DNA of 15,492 nucleotides from JANLSE01 sp031362265 (GTDB taxonomy: Bacteria; Chloroflexota; Chloroflexia; Chloroflexales; Roseiflexaceae): assembly GCA_031362265.1 (NCBI GenBank), contig JANLSE010000723.1, positions 1 to 15,492 of the forward strand, read 5' to 3'. Numbering within the stretch: the first letter of the stretch is position 1; each line of letters opens with the position of its first letter. The notes under the pieces are model-generated. The model worked only from the letters and a program-made list of their open reading frames with translations, was not told the origin of the DNA and did no database searches. Shown piece by piece: positions 1-5,981 of the stretch. Both the position numbers and the translations under genes were made by a program.

Positions 1-46
1 CCCACCGCCGACCTGTCAGGTCTGACCGGTTTAAACTACCTCCACC
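1..46. repeat. 46-bp direct duplication of the methylase 3' end plus repeat unit
   Basis: Bases 1-46 match bases 220-265 at 45 of 46 positions; the only difference is T16 against A235. The second copy includes the stop codon and the last four codons (Val-Glu-Val-Val) of the methylase gene. Bases 24-46 are therefore a detached copy of that gene's tail, flanked by the same palindromic repeat. The match ends at 47/266. This is seen directly in the sequence; the mechanism (unequal recombination or repeat-mediated copying) is inference. Confidence 0.9.
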
Positions 47-249
47 CGCTAGACCTGTCAGGTCGGCGGCAGGACAACAACGGTACACCGAATAGTCACC
101 CCACCGCCGACCTGTCAGGTCTGACCACCCTGAACGCCGTACCTGACCGGTCTGACCTCGACCTAACCTTCTAGACCTGTCAGGTCGGCGGCAAGACGTC
201 ATCGGTATGGCGAAGTCTTCCCACCGCCGACCTGACAGGTCTGACCGGT
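1..249. repeat. Cluster of alternating palindromic intergenic repeats
   Basis: The stretch is built from copies of one unit whose core is the near-palindrome GACCTGTCAGGTC (or GACCTGACAGGTC) with a CCGCCG/CGGCGG flank. Forward copies lie at about 2-27, 101-126 and 221-246. Reverse-oriented copies lie at about 49-71 and 171-193. A degenerate piece (acctgaccggtctgacc) lies at 141-157. Neighbouring forward and reverse copies could pair into stems of about 19 bp (4-20 with 51-69; 104-122 with 172-190). The last copy sits directly after the stop codon of the minus-strand methylase, so it could act as a 3' mRNA hairpin. Spacers are unequal and not unique, and orientation alternates, so this is not a CRISPR array. 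No gene is seen here. Confidence 0.85.
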
Positions 250-2175
250 TTAAACTACCTCCACCTCGATCGTTCGCGTCGTGTCGTTCCCCAAAATATC
301 GATCACTTTGACCTGTACCTGGTAGGTTCCCGGCGCGTCGTAGGTGTGCTGCACCTTAGTAGCGAGCGATCTGTCTTTGCGGGTGCGGTAGCTCTGCCAC
401 TCGTTATGGAAGGTGTCATCGCGGAAGTTGAAATCGACGGCCCAGTAGTCGATCCAGGATTCCCATTTGGTGATCTTCTCGCGCACGTCCTGCGGCACAT
501 ATTCGAGCGGGGCAATGAAATTGGTTAGCTCCAGTGTCAGTTCGCGGCCCTTGATGGCGTGTGTGACGAACAGCGCGGCTAGCTCGAAGAACTGGATGTC
601 GCCCTGCTCGACGGCCTTCTTCTCCAATACTTCGCGCGGGATGGTTAGGAAGCGCAGATCGACGCCGGATTCGTGGGCCTGCTGCTTGGCGGTCTCGTTC
701 AGCTCAAAGGCGAACTCCCAGCCGAGCACATCGATGCCATTGGAGGCCGCGCCGGTTTTGCTGAGGCTGCCGCGCCATTCGCGGATGATGCTGCGCACAT
801 CGGAAAGGGTGACGGGCGAATCGACTGAGCCGATATGTACGACGCGCCCGCCTTTGACGCCGTGCAGCCAGGCGTAACCGCTGAGCGGCTGGGCCAGGTA
901 GAGTTCGACGATGAAGCGGGTGTAGTCGGCCAGGCGCTGCTCGGCATTTGGGCCGAACTCCTCGGCCTGCCACAGCTGGCGCTCGTACTTGCCAAGATTC
1001 TGGACGACGAATGGCTTGACACCAGGGATGCTCAGCAGCCGCTTACGGGCAGTATGAACAGCAAAGCGCCCCAGATCGCAGGTGATCCAGCGCCGACCGA
1101 GCTTCTCGGCGACGGCAGCAGTGGTGCCGCTGCCGCAGAAGCAATCGAGGATGAGATCGCCCTCGTTGCTGCTGGCTTTGATGATACGTTCAATTAACTC
1201 CATATTCTTCATACTTGGGTATTCACCCTTAGTATCTTTGAGACCAAGCCATATATCTTGAAGAAATACGCCCAGGCTTTCATCCGCATATATCTTCTCG
1301 CGCGGATTTCCTGTTGAAGACCATTCTATATGGTCGGCTGCATCCAATTCCTCTAAAGTAGTGTGTACATATCGCCAATGATTGCCAGCCGGCGGCATCA
1401 ATCTACGCCAAGGCTTACCAGTTTCACCATTACGGGTGCCTGGAGCATGAAGTGGTGCTGTTTTGTAACGGCGACCTTGAGGGTCTACTTGAGGAAAATC
1501 CTGCACGATTTTTGCATCGTCTCGTTCTGCATATGGTTTATTCCAAACAAATTGCTCTGACTTGGAGTAGAAAAAAATAGTGTCATGTACATTGCCATAA
1601 CCCTGTTTTGTATAATTCTTAGGATTAGCTTTCTCTCGAATTATTTCATTGAGAAAAAAATTCAACCCAAATACTTCATCTAATACCGCTTTGGCATAGT
1701 GGCCAACATGCCAATCAAGATGAACATAAATAACCCCTGTCTCACTCAACAGCTCCTTCAAGAGCAAGATCGTTTCGTAAAACCATTGAAGGTAGCTATC
1801 TAGCCCTTTCCCCCAAGTGTCTCGATATGCCTTTTGCTCAATAATTGATGGTTCTTTCGTGAAAAATTCACCCTCAACCTCGACACTAAATGAAAAATCT
1901 GCTCCTGTGTCAAACGGCGGATCGATATAGATCAGATCGACCTTCCCCGCGAACTCGGGTAGCAGCGCGGACAGGACGTATTTCTTATCGCCCCATACCA
2001 AACGGTTGCGCCAATCGGCCGAGCTGCCACTGCTGAAGAGATCGAAGGTACGCTGGCGATCCTGCGCACTCTCGTTGACAGTCTCGACAGTCTGGAAGGG
2101 CAGCTCGACACGCAGCGGCGATTTCTTGGTACCGTCGGCGTTGTACTTACCGTCCCAGATCAACTCGGTGGGCAT
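250..2175 (-). CDS. Site-specific DNA methyltransferase, beta class (type III Mod-like)
   Basis: This 641-residue protein is a SAM-dependent amino-methyltransferase of the N6-adenine/N4-cytosine type. Motif IV is DPPF at residues 85-88 and the SAM-binding motif I is DCFCGSGT at 344-351. The order IV, then recognition segment, then I defines the beta class, which includes Mod subunits of type III restriction systems. Residues 607-641 (HTYDAPGTYQVQV and following) resemble a PKD/Ig-like beta strand repeat, an odd C-terminal tail. No Res helicase-nuclease gene lies in the window: tnpB is upstream and repeats are downstream, so the gene is an orphan here or its partner lies left of base 1. The codons between motifs IV and I (about 1195-1915) are much more AT-rich than the flanks. 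The start is supported by GAGG a few bases upstream of the ATG. The family is clear; modified base and target site are unknown. Confidence 0.88.
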   Translation of the reverse strand: MPTELIWDGKYNADGTKKSPLRVELPFQTVETVNESAQDRQRTFDLFSSGSSADWRNRLVWGDKKYVLSALLPEFAGKVDLIYIDPPFDTGADFSFSVEVEGEFFTKEPSIIEQKAYRDTWGKGLDSYLQWFYETILLLKELLSETGVIYVHLDWHVGHYAKAVLDEVFGLNFFLNEIIREKANPKNYTKQGYGNVHDTIFFYSKSEQFVWNKPYAERDDAKIVQDFPQVDPQGRRYKTAPLHAPGTRNGETGKPWRRLMPPAGNHWRYVHTTLEELDAADHIEWSSTGNPREKIYADESLGVFLQDIWLGLKDTKGEYPSMKNMELIERIIKASSNEGDLILDCFCGSGTTAAVAEKLGRRWITCDLGRFAVHTARKRLLSIPGVKPFVVQNLGKYERQLWQAEEFGPNAEQRLADYTRFIVELYLAQPLSGYAWLHGVKGGRVVHIGSVDSPVTLSDVRSIIREWRGSLSKTGAASNGIDVLGWEFAFELNETAKQQAHESGVDLRFLTIPREVLEKKAVEQGDIQFFELAALFVTHAIKGRELTLELTNFIAPLEYVPQDVREKITKWESWIDYWAVDFNFRDDTFHNEWQSYRTRKDRSLATKVQHTYDAPGTYQVQVKVIDILGNDTTRTIEVEVV

Positions 2176-2254
2176 GGAAACCTCATCATCGTTGGGCTAC
2201 GGGTTCCAGGGCTTGTCTATTCTAAACACTTTTTGGCGTTGGGCTGCTGTAGAG

Positions 2255-2260
2255 AGTATA
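2255..2260 (-). promoter_or_regulatory. Possible -10 box for the methylase gene
   Basis: TATACT is read on the minus strand, about 80 bases upstream of the methylase ATG. The region 17 bp further upstream (CACAAC-like) is a poor -35 and lies at or inside the end of the tnpB element. The insertion may therefore have replaced the original -35 or now drive transcription outward. Sequence match only. Confidence 0.35.
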
Positions 2261-2264
2261 GCAT

Positions 2265-2400
2265 GTTGATGCAACGGTTGTGATTGCTCCCAGGGCCAAG
2301 GCTCCTGGGCTTCAAAGTGTGCAACCCCACACTTGTTGGACTACCTCCGCAGGTGGTTGAGTCCACGCTTGAGAATGTTGATGGCCGCATTATGGTCACG
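2265..2400 (-). ncRNA. Candidate TnpB guide RNA (omega/reRNA) region
   Basis: TnpB proteins use an RNA made from the 3' part of their own gene and the following right end, with the first bases beyond the element as guide. Here the minus-strand sequence after the tnpB stop folds into AAGTGTG/CACACTT with a 6-base loop (2315-2334) and CCCAGG/CCTGGG with a 9-base loop (2289-2309). It then runs AGCAATCACAACC into flanking DNA. If the element ends near 2270-2285, the guide would read toward the methylase promoter. The hairpins are seen; RNA identity and both ends are inferred from the family. Confidence 0.45.
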
Positions 2401-3465
2401 ACCAAGCACCAACCCGCAGTGAGGACAACTATGCACCCGTTCAGACAGCGACTTTGGGACCAACTCGTCGCATTGGGAACAAAGTTTGGTGGTGTTGCTG
2501 GGGTCAACCAGAATGACGGTTCGGCCAGCATCTTCCGCTTTGCCAATCGTCAAACTGATGAACTGCGACCAGGCCGCATCCGCCAAACTCTTGCGCATTC
2601 CGCGCCCTTTGCCCTTGCCCATTTCGTGTGGTTCCAATTCCTCAAACACGATCACTTGCAGGCTATCCACCAGCGCTCGCGACAGCTTGTGTGCGAAGTC
2701 GCCGCGCCTAGCGGCTATCCGCTCGTGGATATGTGCCAGCGCTTTCTTGCGGCGGTTATTCTCATCCCAATGTTGCCTATTCTTGGCCGCATCCTTGGCT
2801 TTTTGGACACGTTTCAAGTCAGCCTCATCACGCCGAAAGAACCGCGGGTTCTGGACTTCACTCACCCACTCTGGGCCGGTCGATACCGTGGCAAAGGTCG
2901 TCAGCCCCATATCAACACCGGCCATCGTCGTGAGCACTGGCAGCGGATGCGCCTCGGTCTCACACGAGAAGCTGACATACCACTTACGGGTACGCGACCG
3001 GCTGAAGGTTACGGTCTTGGGTGTGCCTTCGATGGGGCGATGCCAGACGACTCGCACCCGTCCGATTCGGTTTGCAACCAAGTCGTTTCCGCGCAACCCA
3101 ACCCCATTCCCATATTGCGGGTAGGTGATGCTGTCGTAGTGACCAAAGCCCTTGAAGCGCAGGTAGCCGACTTCTTCAGCCCCTTCCTTCACGCGGCGAA
3201 AGAACGCCTGGAATGCCAAGTTGACTCGCACTTGTACATTCTGCAACACCTGACTATGCACCAACTTCATCGAAGGCCGATCTCCTTTCCAGATCGGCAG
3301 AAAGGCTTGGGTATCGTACAGCCCGCACTTCACGCCATTGCTATACGACTCGCGCCACAATGCAAGCGTTTGGTTATACACCCAGCGGCATTCCTCAAGC
3401 TGTTGCTCAAAGATGCGGCGTTGGCCGTTCGTCAGGTATATTCGGTATTTGAAAGCTTTTCGCAT
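2341..3465 (-). CDS. tnpB: TnpB, RNA-guided RuvC-like nuclease of IS200/IS605 elements
   Basis: The protein has 374 residues, the usual full length, with an intact catalytic set. The RuvC acidic residues are D185 in GVDMGL, E275 in VFEELE and D357 in GRDHNAA. A zinc ribbon is formed by C329/C332 (CSQC) and C347/C350 (CPHC). The N-terminal part (RKAFKYRIYLTNGQ) is the typical OrfB helix-turn-helix/WED start. TnpB cuts DNA next to a transposon-adjacent motif using a guide from its own 3' end, which helps retain the element after excision. No frameshift or stop interrupts it, so it should be active. It has its own promoter with the -10 only six bases from the ATG, so the mRNA is probably leaderless. 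It is transcribed toward the methylase. Confidence 0.95.
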   Translation of the reverse strand: MRKAFKYRIYLTNGQRRIFEQQLEECRWVYNQTLALWRESYSNGVKCGLYDTQAFLPIWKGDRPSMKLVHSQVLQNVQVRVNLAFQAFFRRVKEGAEEVGYLRFKGFGHYDSITYPQYGNGVGLRGNDLVANRIGRVRVVWHRPIEGTPKTVTFSRSRTRKWYVSFSCETEAHPLPVLTTMAGVDMGLTTFATVSTGPEWVSEVQNPRFFRRDEADLKRVQKAKDAAKNRQHWDENNRRKKALAHIHERIAARRGDFAHKLSRALVDSLQVIVFEELEPHEMGKGKGRGMRKSLADAAWSQFISLTIGKAEDAGRTVILVDPSNTTKLCSQCDELVPKSLSERVHSCPHCGLVLGRDHNAAINILKRGLNHLRR

Positions 3466-3471
3466 AGGTTT

Positions 3472-3500
3472 AGTATACCAGAAAACACGTGCTATTACAA
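3472..3500 (-). promoter_or_regulatory. tnpB promoter, probably giving a leaderless mRNA
   Basis: On the minus strand, TTGTAA (3495-3500) and TATACT (3472-3477) are separated by 17 bp. Six bases lie between the -10 and the ATG, so transcription would start at or next to the start codon. The -35 lies inside the left-end palindrome, so a protein bound to that end could block transcription. Confidence 0.7.
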
Positions 3501-3507
3501 GTGTTTT
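3482..3507. repeat. Subterminal hairpin at the tnpB 5' side (element left end)
   Basis: AAAACAC (3482-3488) and GTGTTTT (3501-3507) form a 7-bp stem, extended by TG/CA after one mismatch, around the loop CTATTA. Its position just upstream of tnpB matches the left-end hairpin recognised by TnpA in this IS family. Confidence 0.7.
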
Positions 3508-3659
3508 GACGCATTAGGACGCGGAATAACGACAATGTCAGATGCGTCGAACCGACGAAAGCGGCTAAAGCGAGTGAAGGGCTTCTATCTGGGTATCCTT
3601 TGGGTGTCTGAAGCTGGTGGGCTTTACGCCCTATCCCGTAAATCAAAAGGGTGAGAATC

Positions 3660-3682
3660 AACCTCTTGCAGGCAACGAGGTT
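3660..3682. repeat. Strong hairpin
   Basis: AACCTC (3660-3665) pairs with GAGGTT (3677-3682), and inside it TTGC (3666-3669) pairs with GCAA (3672-3675). This gives a 10-bp stem with a one-base bulge and a two-base apical gap. No U-tract follows, so it is not a standard terminator. Confidence 0.6.
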
Positions 3683-3693
3683 CATCGCACGTG

Positions 3694-3712
3694 GGCGAAC
3701 ACGAGGTTCGCC
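3694..3712. repeat. GGCGAAC-GTTCGCC palindromic repeat, copy 1
   Basis: GGCGAAC (3694-3700), loop ACGAG, GTTCGCC (3706-3712). The same palindrome recurs at 10632-10652, and a half copy lies at 3746-3759 (TTGCGGGCGAACAC, identical to 10628-10641). It is a dispersed intergenic repeat family. Confidence 0.75.
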
Positions 3713-4015
3713 TGCGCTACCCAGCGCCCCACAATGTCGCCTTCGTTGCGGGCGAACACGTGCCGCATGGCGCGACGACGGTGGTGGCGAGTGGGAAGCG
3801 GCGTGGTATCGCCCCTACCTTCGTTGGGTTGCGATGCTCACGCGCCCCTGCCAGCGCCCTCGCTCCATCCGCAGCCGTGGCATGACCGCAGGTGGTAGAT
3901 GCGCCACTCTCCTAGAATCGGGTTCCAAGGGCGAAGCCCTGGCCGTGGGGTGCCGGGGTTGACGGGACAACCCTGGCGAAGATTAAAAAGCCACCAACAT
4001 CAAAAGACTAGCGGG

Positions 4016-4053
4016 GCTTTGGGGCATCGTGCTGACCCAAAGCTCAAGCACGA
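4016..4053 (+). other. Two overlapping stems (pseudoknot-like or mutually exclusive)
   Basis: Stem A is GCTTTGGG (4016-4023) with CCCAAAGC (4036-4043), 8 bp. Stem B is TCGTGCT (4027-4033), lying in the loop of stem A, with AGCACGA (4047-4053), 7 bp. Both are perfect. The topology is that of an H-type pseudoknot, but the last connecting loop is only 3 bases against an 8-bp stem, so full co-formation is doubtful and switching is the alternative. It lies just upstream of the toxin-antitoxin promoter. Confidence 0.6.
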
Positions 4054-4078
4054 ATACGTGGGTACAGTAATGATCTGG

Positions 4079-4119
4079 TTGCGAGGGCGATTTGCATATG
4101 GTATGATAAAGTATCATAC
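4079..4119 (+). promoter_or_regulatory. Toxin-antitoxin promoter with overlapping operator palindrome
   Basis: TTGCGA (4079-4084), a 17-bp spacer and TATGAT (4102-4107) form a good promoter. The inverted repeat GTATGATA-AAG-TATCATAC (4101-4119) covers the -10. This is the arrangement expected for autorepression by the ribbon-helix-helix antitoxin encoded 16 bases downstream. A strong Shine-Dalgarno, AGGAGG (4124-4129), follows. Confidence 0.8.
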
Positions 4120-4134
4120 TAAAAGGAGGAGGCC

Positions 4135-4377
4135 ATGACAACCACCAAAGTGGCCGTTACGATTGATAGCGCGCTATTGGCCCAAATCGATCAACTTGTG
4201 GCCCGACAGATCTTCCCCAATCGCAGCAAAGCGGTACAGATCGCACTCCAAGCAACCATTGCCCGTGTTCAGCGGACACGGCTGGCACGTGAAAGCGCAA
4301 AGCTGCTCCCAGCGGATGAGCAAGCCCTGGCTGACGAAGGATTGGCTGAGGAGTTGACCACATGGCCCGCATATTGA
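4135..4377 (+). CDS. Ribbon-helix-helix antitoxin of a MazF/PemK-type module
   Basis: An 80-residue acidic-tailed protein. The N-terminal half (KVAVTIDSALLAQIDQLVAR, then NRSKAVQIAL at 28-37) fits the ribbon-helix-helix fold: a beta strand followed by two helices, with N28-R29-S30 at the start of helix 2 as is usual. The C-terminal part (about 45-80, rich in Glu, Asp and Ala) would wrap the toxin. The gene begins after a near-perfect Shine-Dalgarno and overlaps the toxin gene by 16 bases, so translation is coupled. It should neutralise the ribonuclease and repress its own promoter through the palindrome at 4101-4119. Assigned by fold pattern and context; it is not close to a named MazE. Confidence 0.85.
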   Translation: MTTTKVAVTIDSALLAQIDQLVARQIFPNRSKAVQIALQATIARVQRTRLARESAKLLPADEQALADEGLAEELTTWPAY

Positions 4378-4700
4378 GGGGTGAGGTATGGTGGGCCAAT
4401 CTTGATCCCACCCGTGGCCGCGAACAGGCCGGTGAACGGCCCGTCTTGATTATCAGTCATGATGTGTTTAATGCCCGTTCGGGAACGGTAATTGCCTTGG
4501 CGATCACGAGTCAGGAGCCAACAGCTGGATTTCCCTTGACGATGGAACTCGTCACAGCAGCACTGCCAAAGCAATCATGGGTCAAAATCAGCCAGATTCG
4601 AACACTTTCGATTGAGCGGCTGGACAATCTCATCGGGCAGGTCGCACCTGAGGAATTGGCCGAGGTGATTGAGGGATTGAATGAGATTGTCGGCGAGTGA
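4362..4700 (+). CDS. Type II toxin, PemK/MazF family endoribonuclease
   Basis: A 112-residue protein, normal for the family. It opens with RGEVWWANLDPTRGREQAGERPVLIIS (shown here only as family hallmarks: RGEVWW near 6-11, then a TRG...Q-G-RP-LIIS block at about 17-32), the signature of the MazF/PemK SH3-like barrel. Further conserved parts are LPKQSWVKISQIRTLS (about 68-83), where the S-Q-I-R-T segment lines the RNA-binding face. The family cleaves single-stranded RNA at short specific sequences, halting translation. The start is preceded by GAGGAG (4348-4353) inside the antitoxin gene. It is intact, with no sign of decay. The cleavage sequence cannot be predicted. Confidence 0.92.
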   Translation: MARILRGEVWWANLDPTRGREQAGERPVLIISHDVFNARSGTVIALAITSQEPTAGFPLTMELVTAALPKQSWVKISQIRTLSIERLDNLIGQVAPEELAEVIEGLNEIVGE

Positions 4701-4784
4701 GAACCGATGCCGCTGTTGTCGTGCCACAACCGTCACCCGCGTACACCCGTCGCAAGCCTCGTCCGTGCGGTAAATGCAGGGCCG

Positions 4785-5609
4785 TTATACGTTGCGAGGC
4801 GGCCCGCGGCGAATATGCGCGCGTACCGTTTCAACTGAATCGTCCACCAAGAAGCCATCCTGATACCATGTTACCCCAGCATCGGCATAGGCGGCATACT
4901 GCTCGGCGGTAAGTGGTGGCCCGCCAAACACAACATCGAACGGCTCAGCGGATGTGCGGTGCTGCTTCATGTACACAATCATGGCGCGGATATCGTCTGG
5001 CGATAGCGTTGCAGGCTCATCGTGCGCAATTGGTGCTACACCATCATACTGCGCGGCGCGGCGGAATGGCTTCGTCCCAGGCCACCTGCCCGCCACCCAG
5101 ATCGGAATGCGTGGCTGGATCGCTGGCGGTAGAAACTGTGTGTCACGAACAGTATAGTGCTTACCAGAATAGCTGAATGGCGTAGCACCCCACAGGCCAG
5201 TAATCACCTGCAGCGCCTCGTCGAGTTGCTCACCATGGGTTCGGTCGTCGGGCGGCTCACCAAACCGACTATAATCACCAAACCAATCGCCACCAATGCC
5301 GACGCCCAGAACTGCCCGCCCATTTGAGAGCTGATCCAGTGTCACTGCCTGACGTGCGACTTGCCATGGGCGCCGACGCGGCAATGGTGTCACCATCGGG
5401 CCAAGCCGGATGCGCTCAGTCGCCATCGCCATAGCGCCCAGGGTCACCCAAGGCTCTGTGACGGGCTGATTCGTGGGCGTGAAATAGACAACATGATCCC
5501 AAATGAAGAAGCCATCCCAGCCGGCAGCTTCCGCATCGACAGCCAGTTCCACCATCAACCGTGGGTTGCCAAATGGCCCGAAATTAGGCAGATTGATCGC
5601 ATAATGCAT
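4785..5609 (-). CDS. LLM-class (luciferase-like) flavin- or F420-dependent oxidoreductase
   Basis: A 274-residue TIM-barrel protein of the bacterial luciferase superfamily. Seen are the N-terminal strand MHYAINLPNFGPFG, WDGFFIWDHV (31-40), ERIRLGPMVTPLPRRRPWQVARQ (hallmarks RLGPMVT at 68-74 and RRPW at 79-82), LDQLSNGRAVLGVGIG (91-106), and PIWVAGRWPG (169-178). Members use FMNH2 or reduced F420 as hydride carrier; the cofactor and substrate cannot be told from this sequence. I chose the start at 5609 because AGAGGA (5616-5621) lies six bases upstream; a further in-frame ATG at 5645 would add 12 residues that do not look like the family. It stands alone, divergent from the GH116 gene, so a metabolic link is possible but unproven. 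Confidence 0.88.
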   Translation of the reverse strand: MHYAINLPNFGPFGNPRLMVELAVDAEAAGWDGFFIWDHVVYFTPTNQPVTEPWVTLGAMAMATERIRLGPMVTPLPRRRPWQVARQAVTLDQLSNGRAVLGVGIGGDWFGDYSRFGEPPDDRTHGEQLDEALQVITGLWGATPFSYSGKHYTVRDTQFLPPAIQPRIPIWVAGRWPGTKPFRRAAQYDGVAPIAHDEPATLSPDDIRAMIVYMKQHRTSAEPFDVVFGGPPLTAEQYAAYADAGVTWYQDGFLVDDSVETVRAHIRRGPPRNV

Positions 5610-5981
5610 ACTGTATCCTCTCGGCATGTTGTGAATGACTGACAATCAAACAGTAGGGTGGGTGCCAAGGCAGCAAGATGTATCGGCTCACCTGTCATCT
5701 CGTCATAATACCACTGGCAAACCATCTGGTACACGTAAACCCAATGGCGCAAAGTCGCTAGGTACCATTGAGTGAAGCTGCATATATAGTATCATGTCAC
5801 CATAATCATTCGCACTACGAGATTCCCCGTCACAAACGCGCACTGTGTCTCAAACCATTTTACCTCATCCGGTATTGGTGCACGGATGACACCGATGCAG
5901 GCTAGCCCAGCAGCGATCTGGCCTGATCAAGACTTTACGTTATAATCAGAAGTACTGCTGAATCAAATGGAGAATCTCAAC
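5610..5981. other. Divergent intergenic region between LLM oxidoreductase and GH116 genes
   Basis: This 372-bp gap should hold the promoters of both flanking genes. For the plus strand there is TATAAT at 5941-5946. For the minus strand a possible TATTAT lies at 5705-5710, with no good -35. I see no strong palindrome or further gene. Confidence 0.6.
5941..5946 (+). promoter_or_regulatory. -10 box for the GH116 gene
   Basis: A perfect TATAAT lies 35 bases upstream of the chosen ATG. The bases 16-18 bp upstream (TCTGGC/CTGGCC) are a poor -35, which suggests activator-dependent or weak transcription. Confidence 0.6.

Larger units (their letters stand above)
2270..3515 (-). mobile_element. IS200/IS605-family element carrying only tnpB (IS1341-like)
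   Basis: The element contains one intact tnpB and no tnpA, as in the IS1341 group, so it would need a TnpA in trans to move. Both flanks of the gene carry subterminal hairpins of the kind TnpA recognises. On the 3' side of tnpB there are stems at 2315-2321/2328-2334 and 2289-2294/2304-2309. On the 5' side there is an imperfect palindrome at 3482-3507. These elements have no terminal inverted repeats and make no target duplication, so the exact ends cannot be fixed from one copy; the coordinates are approximate (the left end lies within about 2262-2288, the right end within about 3508-3530). Confidence 0.75.
3508..4078. other. Hairpin-rich intergenic stretch, no credible gene
   Basis: Together with the tnpB left end and the TA promoter, the gene-free gap runs 3466-4134. 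Short open frames of 64-103 codons exist on the plus strand, but none has a recognisable fold or a good start. Hairpins follow one another: CGTCG/CGACG at 3545-3557, TTTACG/CGTAAA at 3623-3642, 3660-3682, 3694-3712, AGGGC-GAA-GCCCT at 3928-3940, and the pair at 4016-4053. The stretch may be decayed mobile DNA with structured ends. That is inference; no transposase remnant could be read. Confidence 0.5.

Noticed and set aside
1..249. CRISPR array
   Set aside because: Units alternate in orientation, are palindromic, and spacers are unequal and partly repeated. No cas genes are seen.
346..1197. Open frames on the plus strand opposite the methylase
   Set aside because: The minus-strand methylase has clear motifs over the same bases; the plus-strand products have none.
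2284..3654. 456-codon open frame on the plus strand
   Set aside because: It lies antisense to an intact tnpB with all catalytic residues and has no recognisable domain; it is a shadow of GC-rich coding DNA.
3617..4138. Plus-strand open frames of 64-103 codons
   Set aside because: No ribosome site, no recognisable fold, Arg/Pro-rich composition typical of non-coding GC-rich DNA, and hairpins inside.
5610..5645. Longer start of the LLM oxidoreductase at 5645
   Set aside because: The 12 added residues do not match the family, and AGAGGA lies in the right place for the start at 5609.
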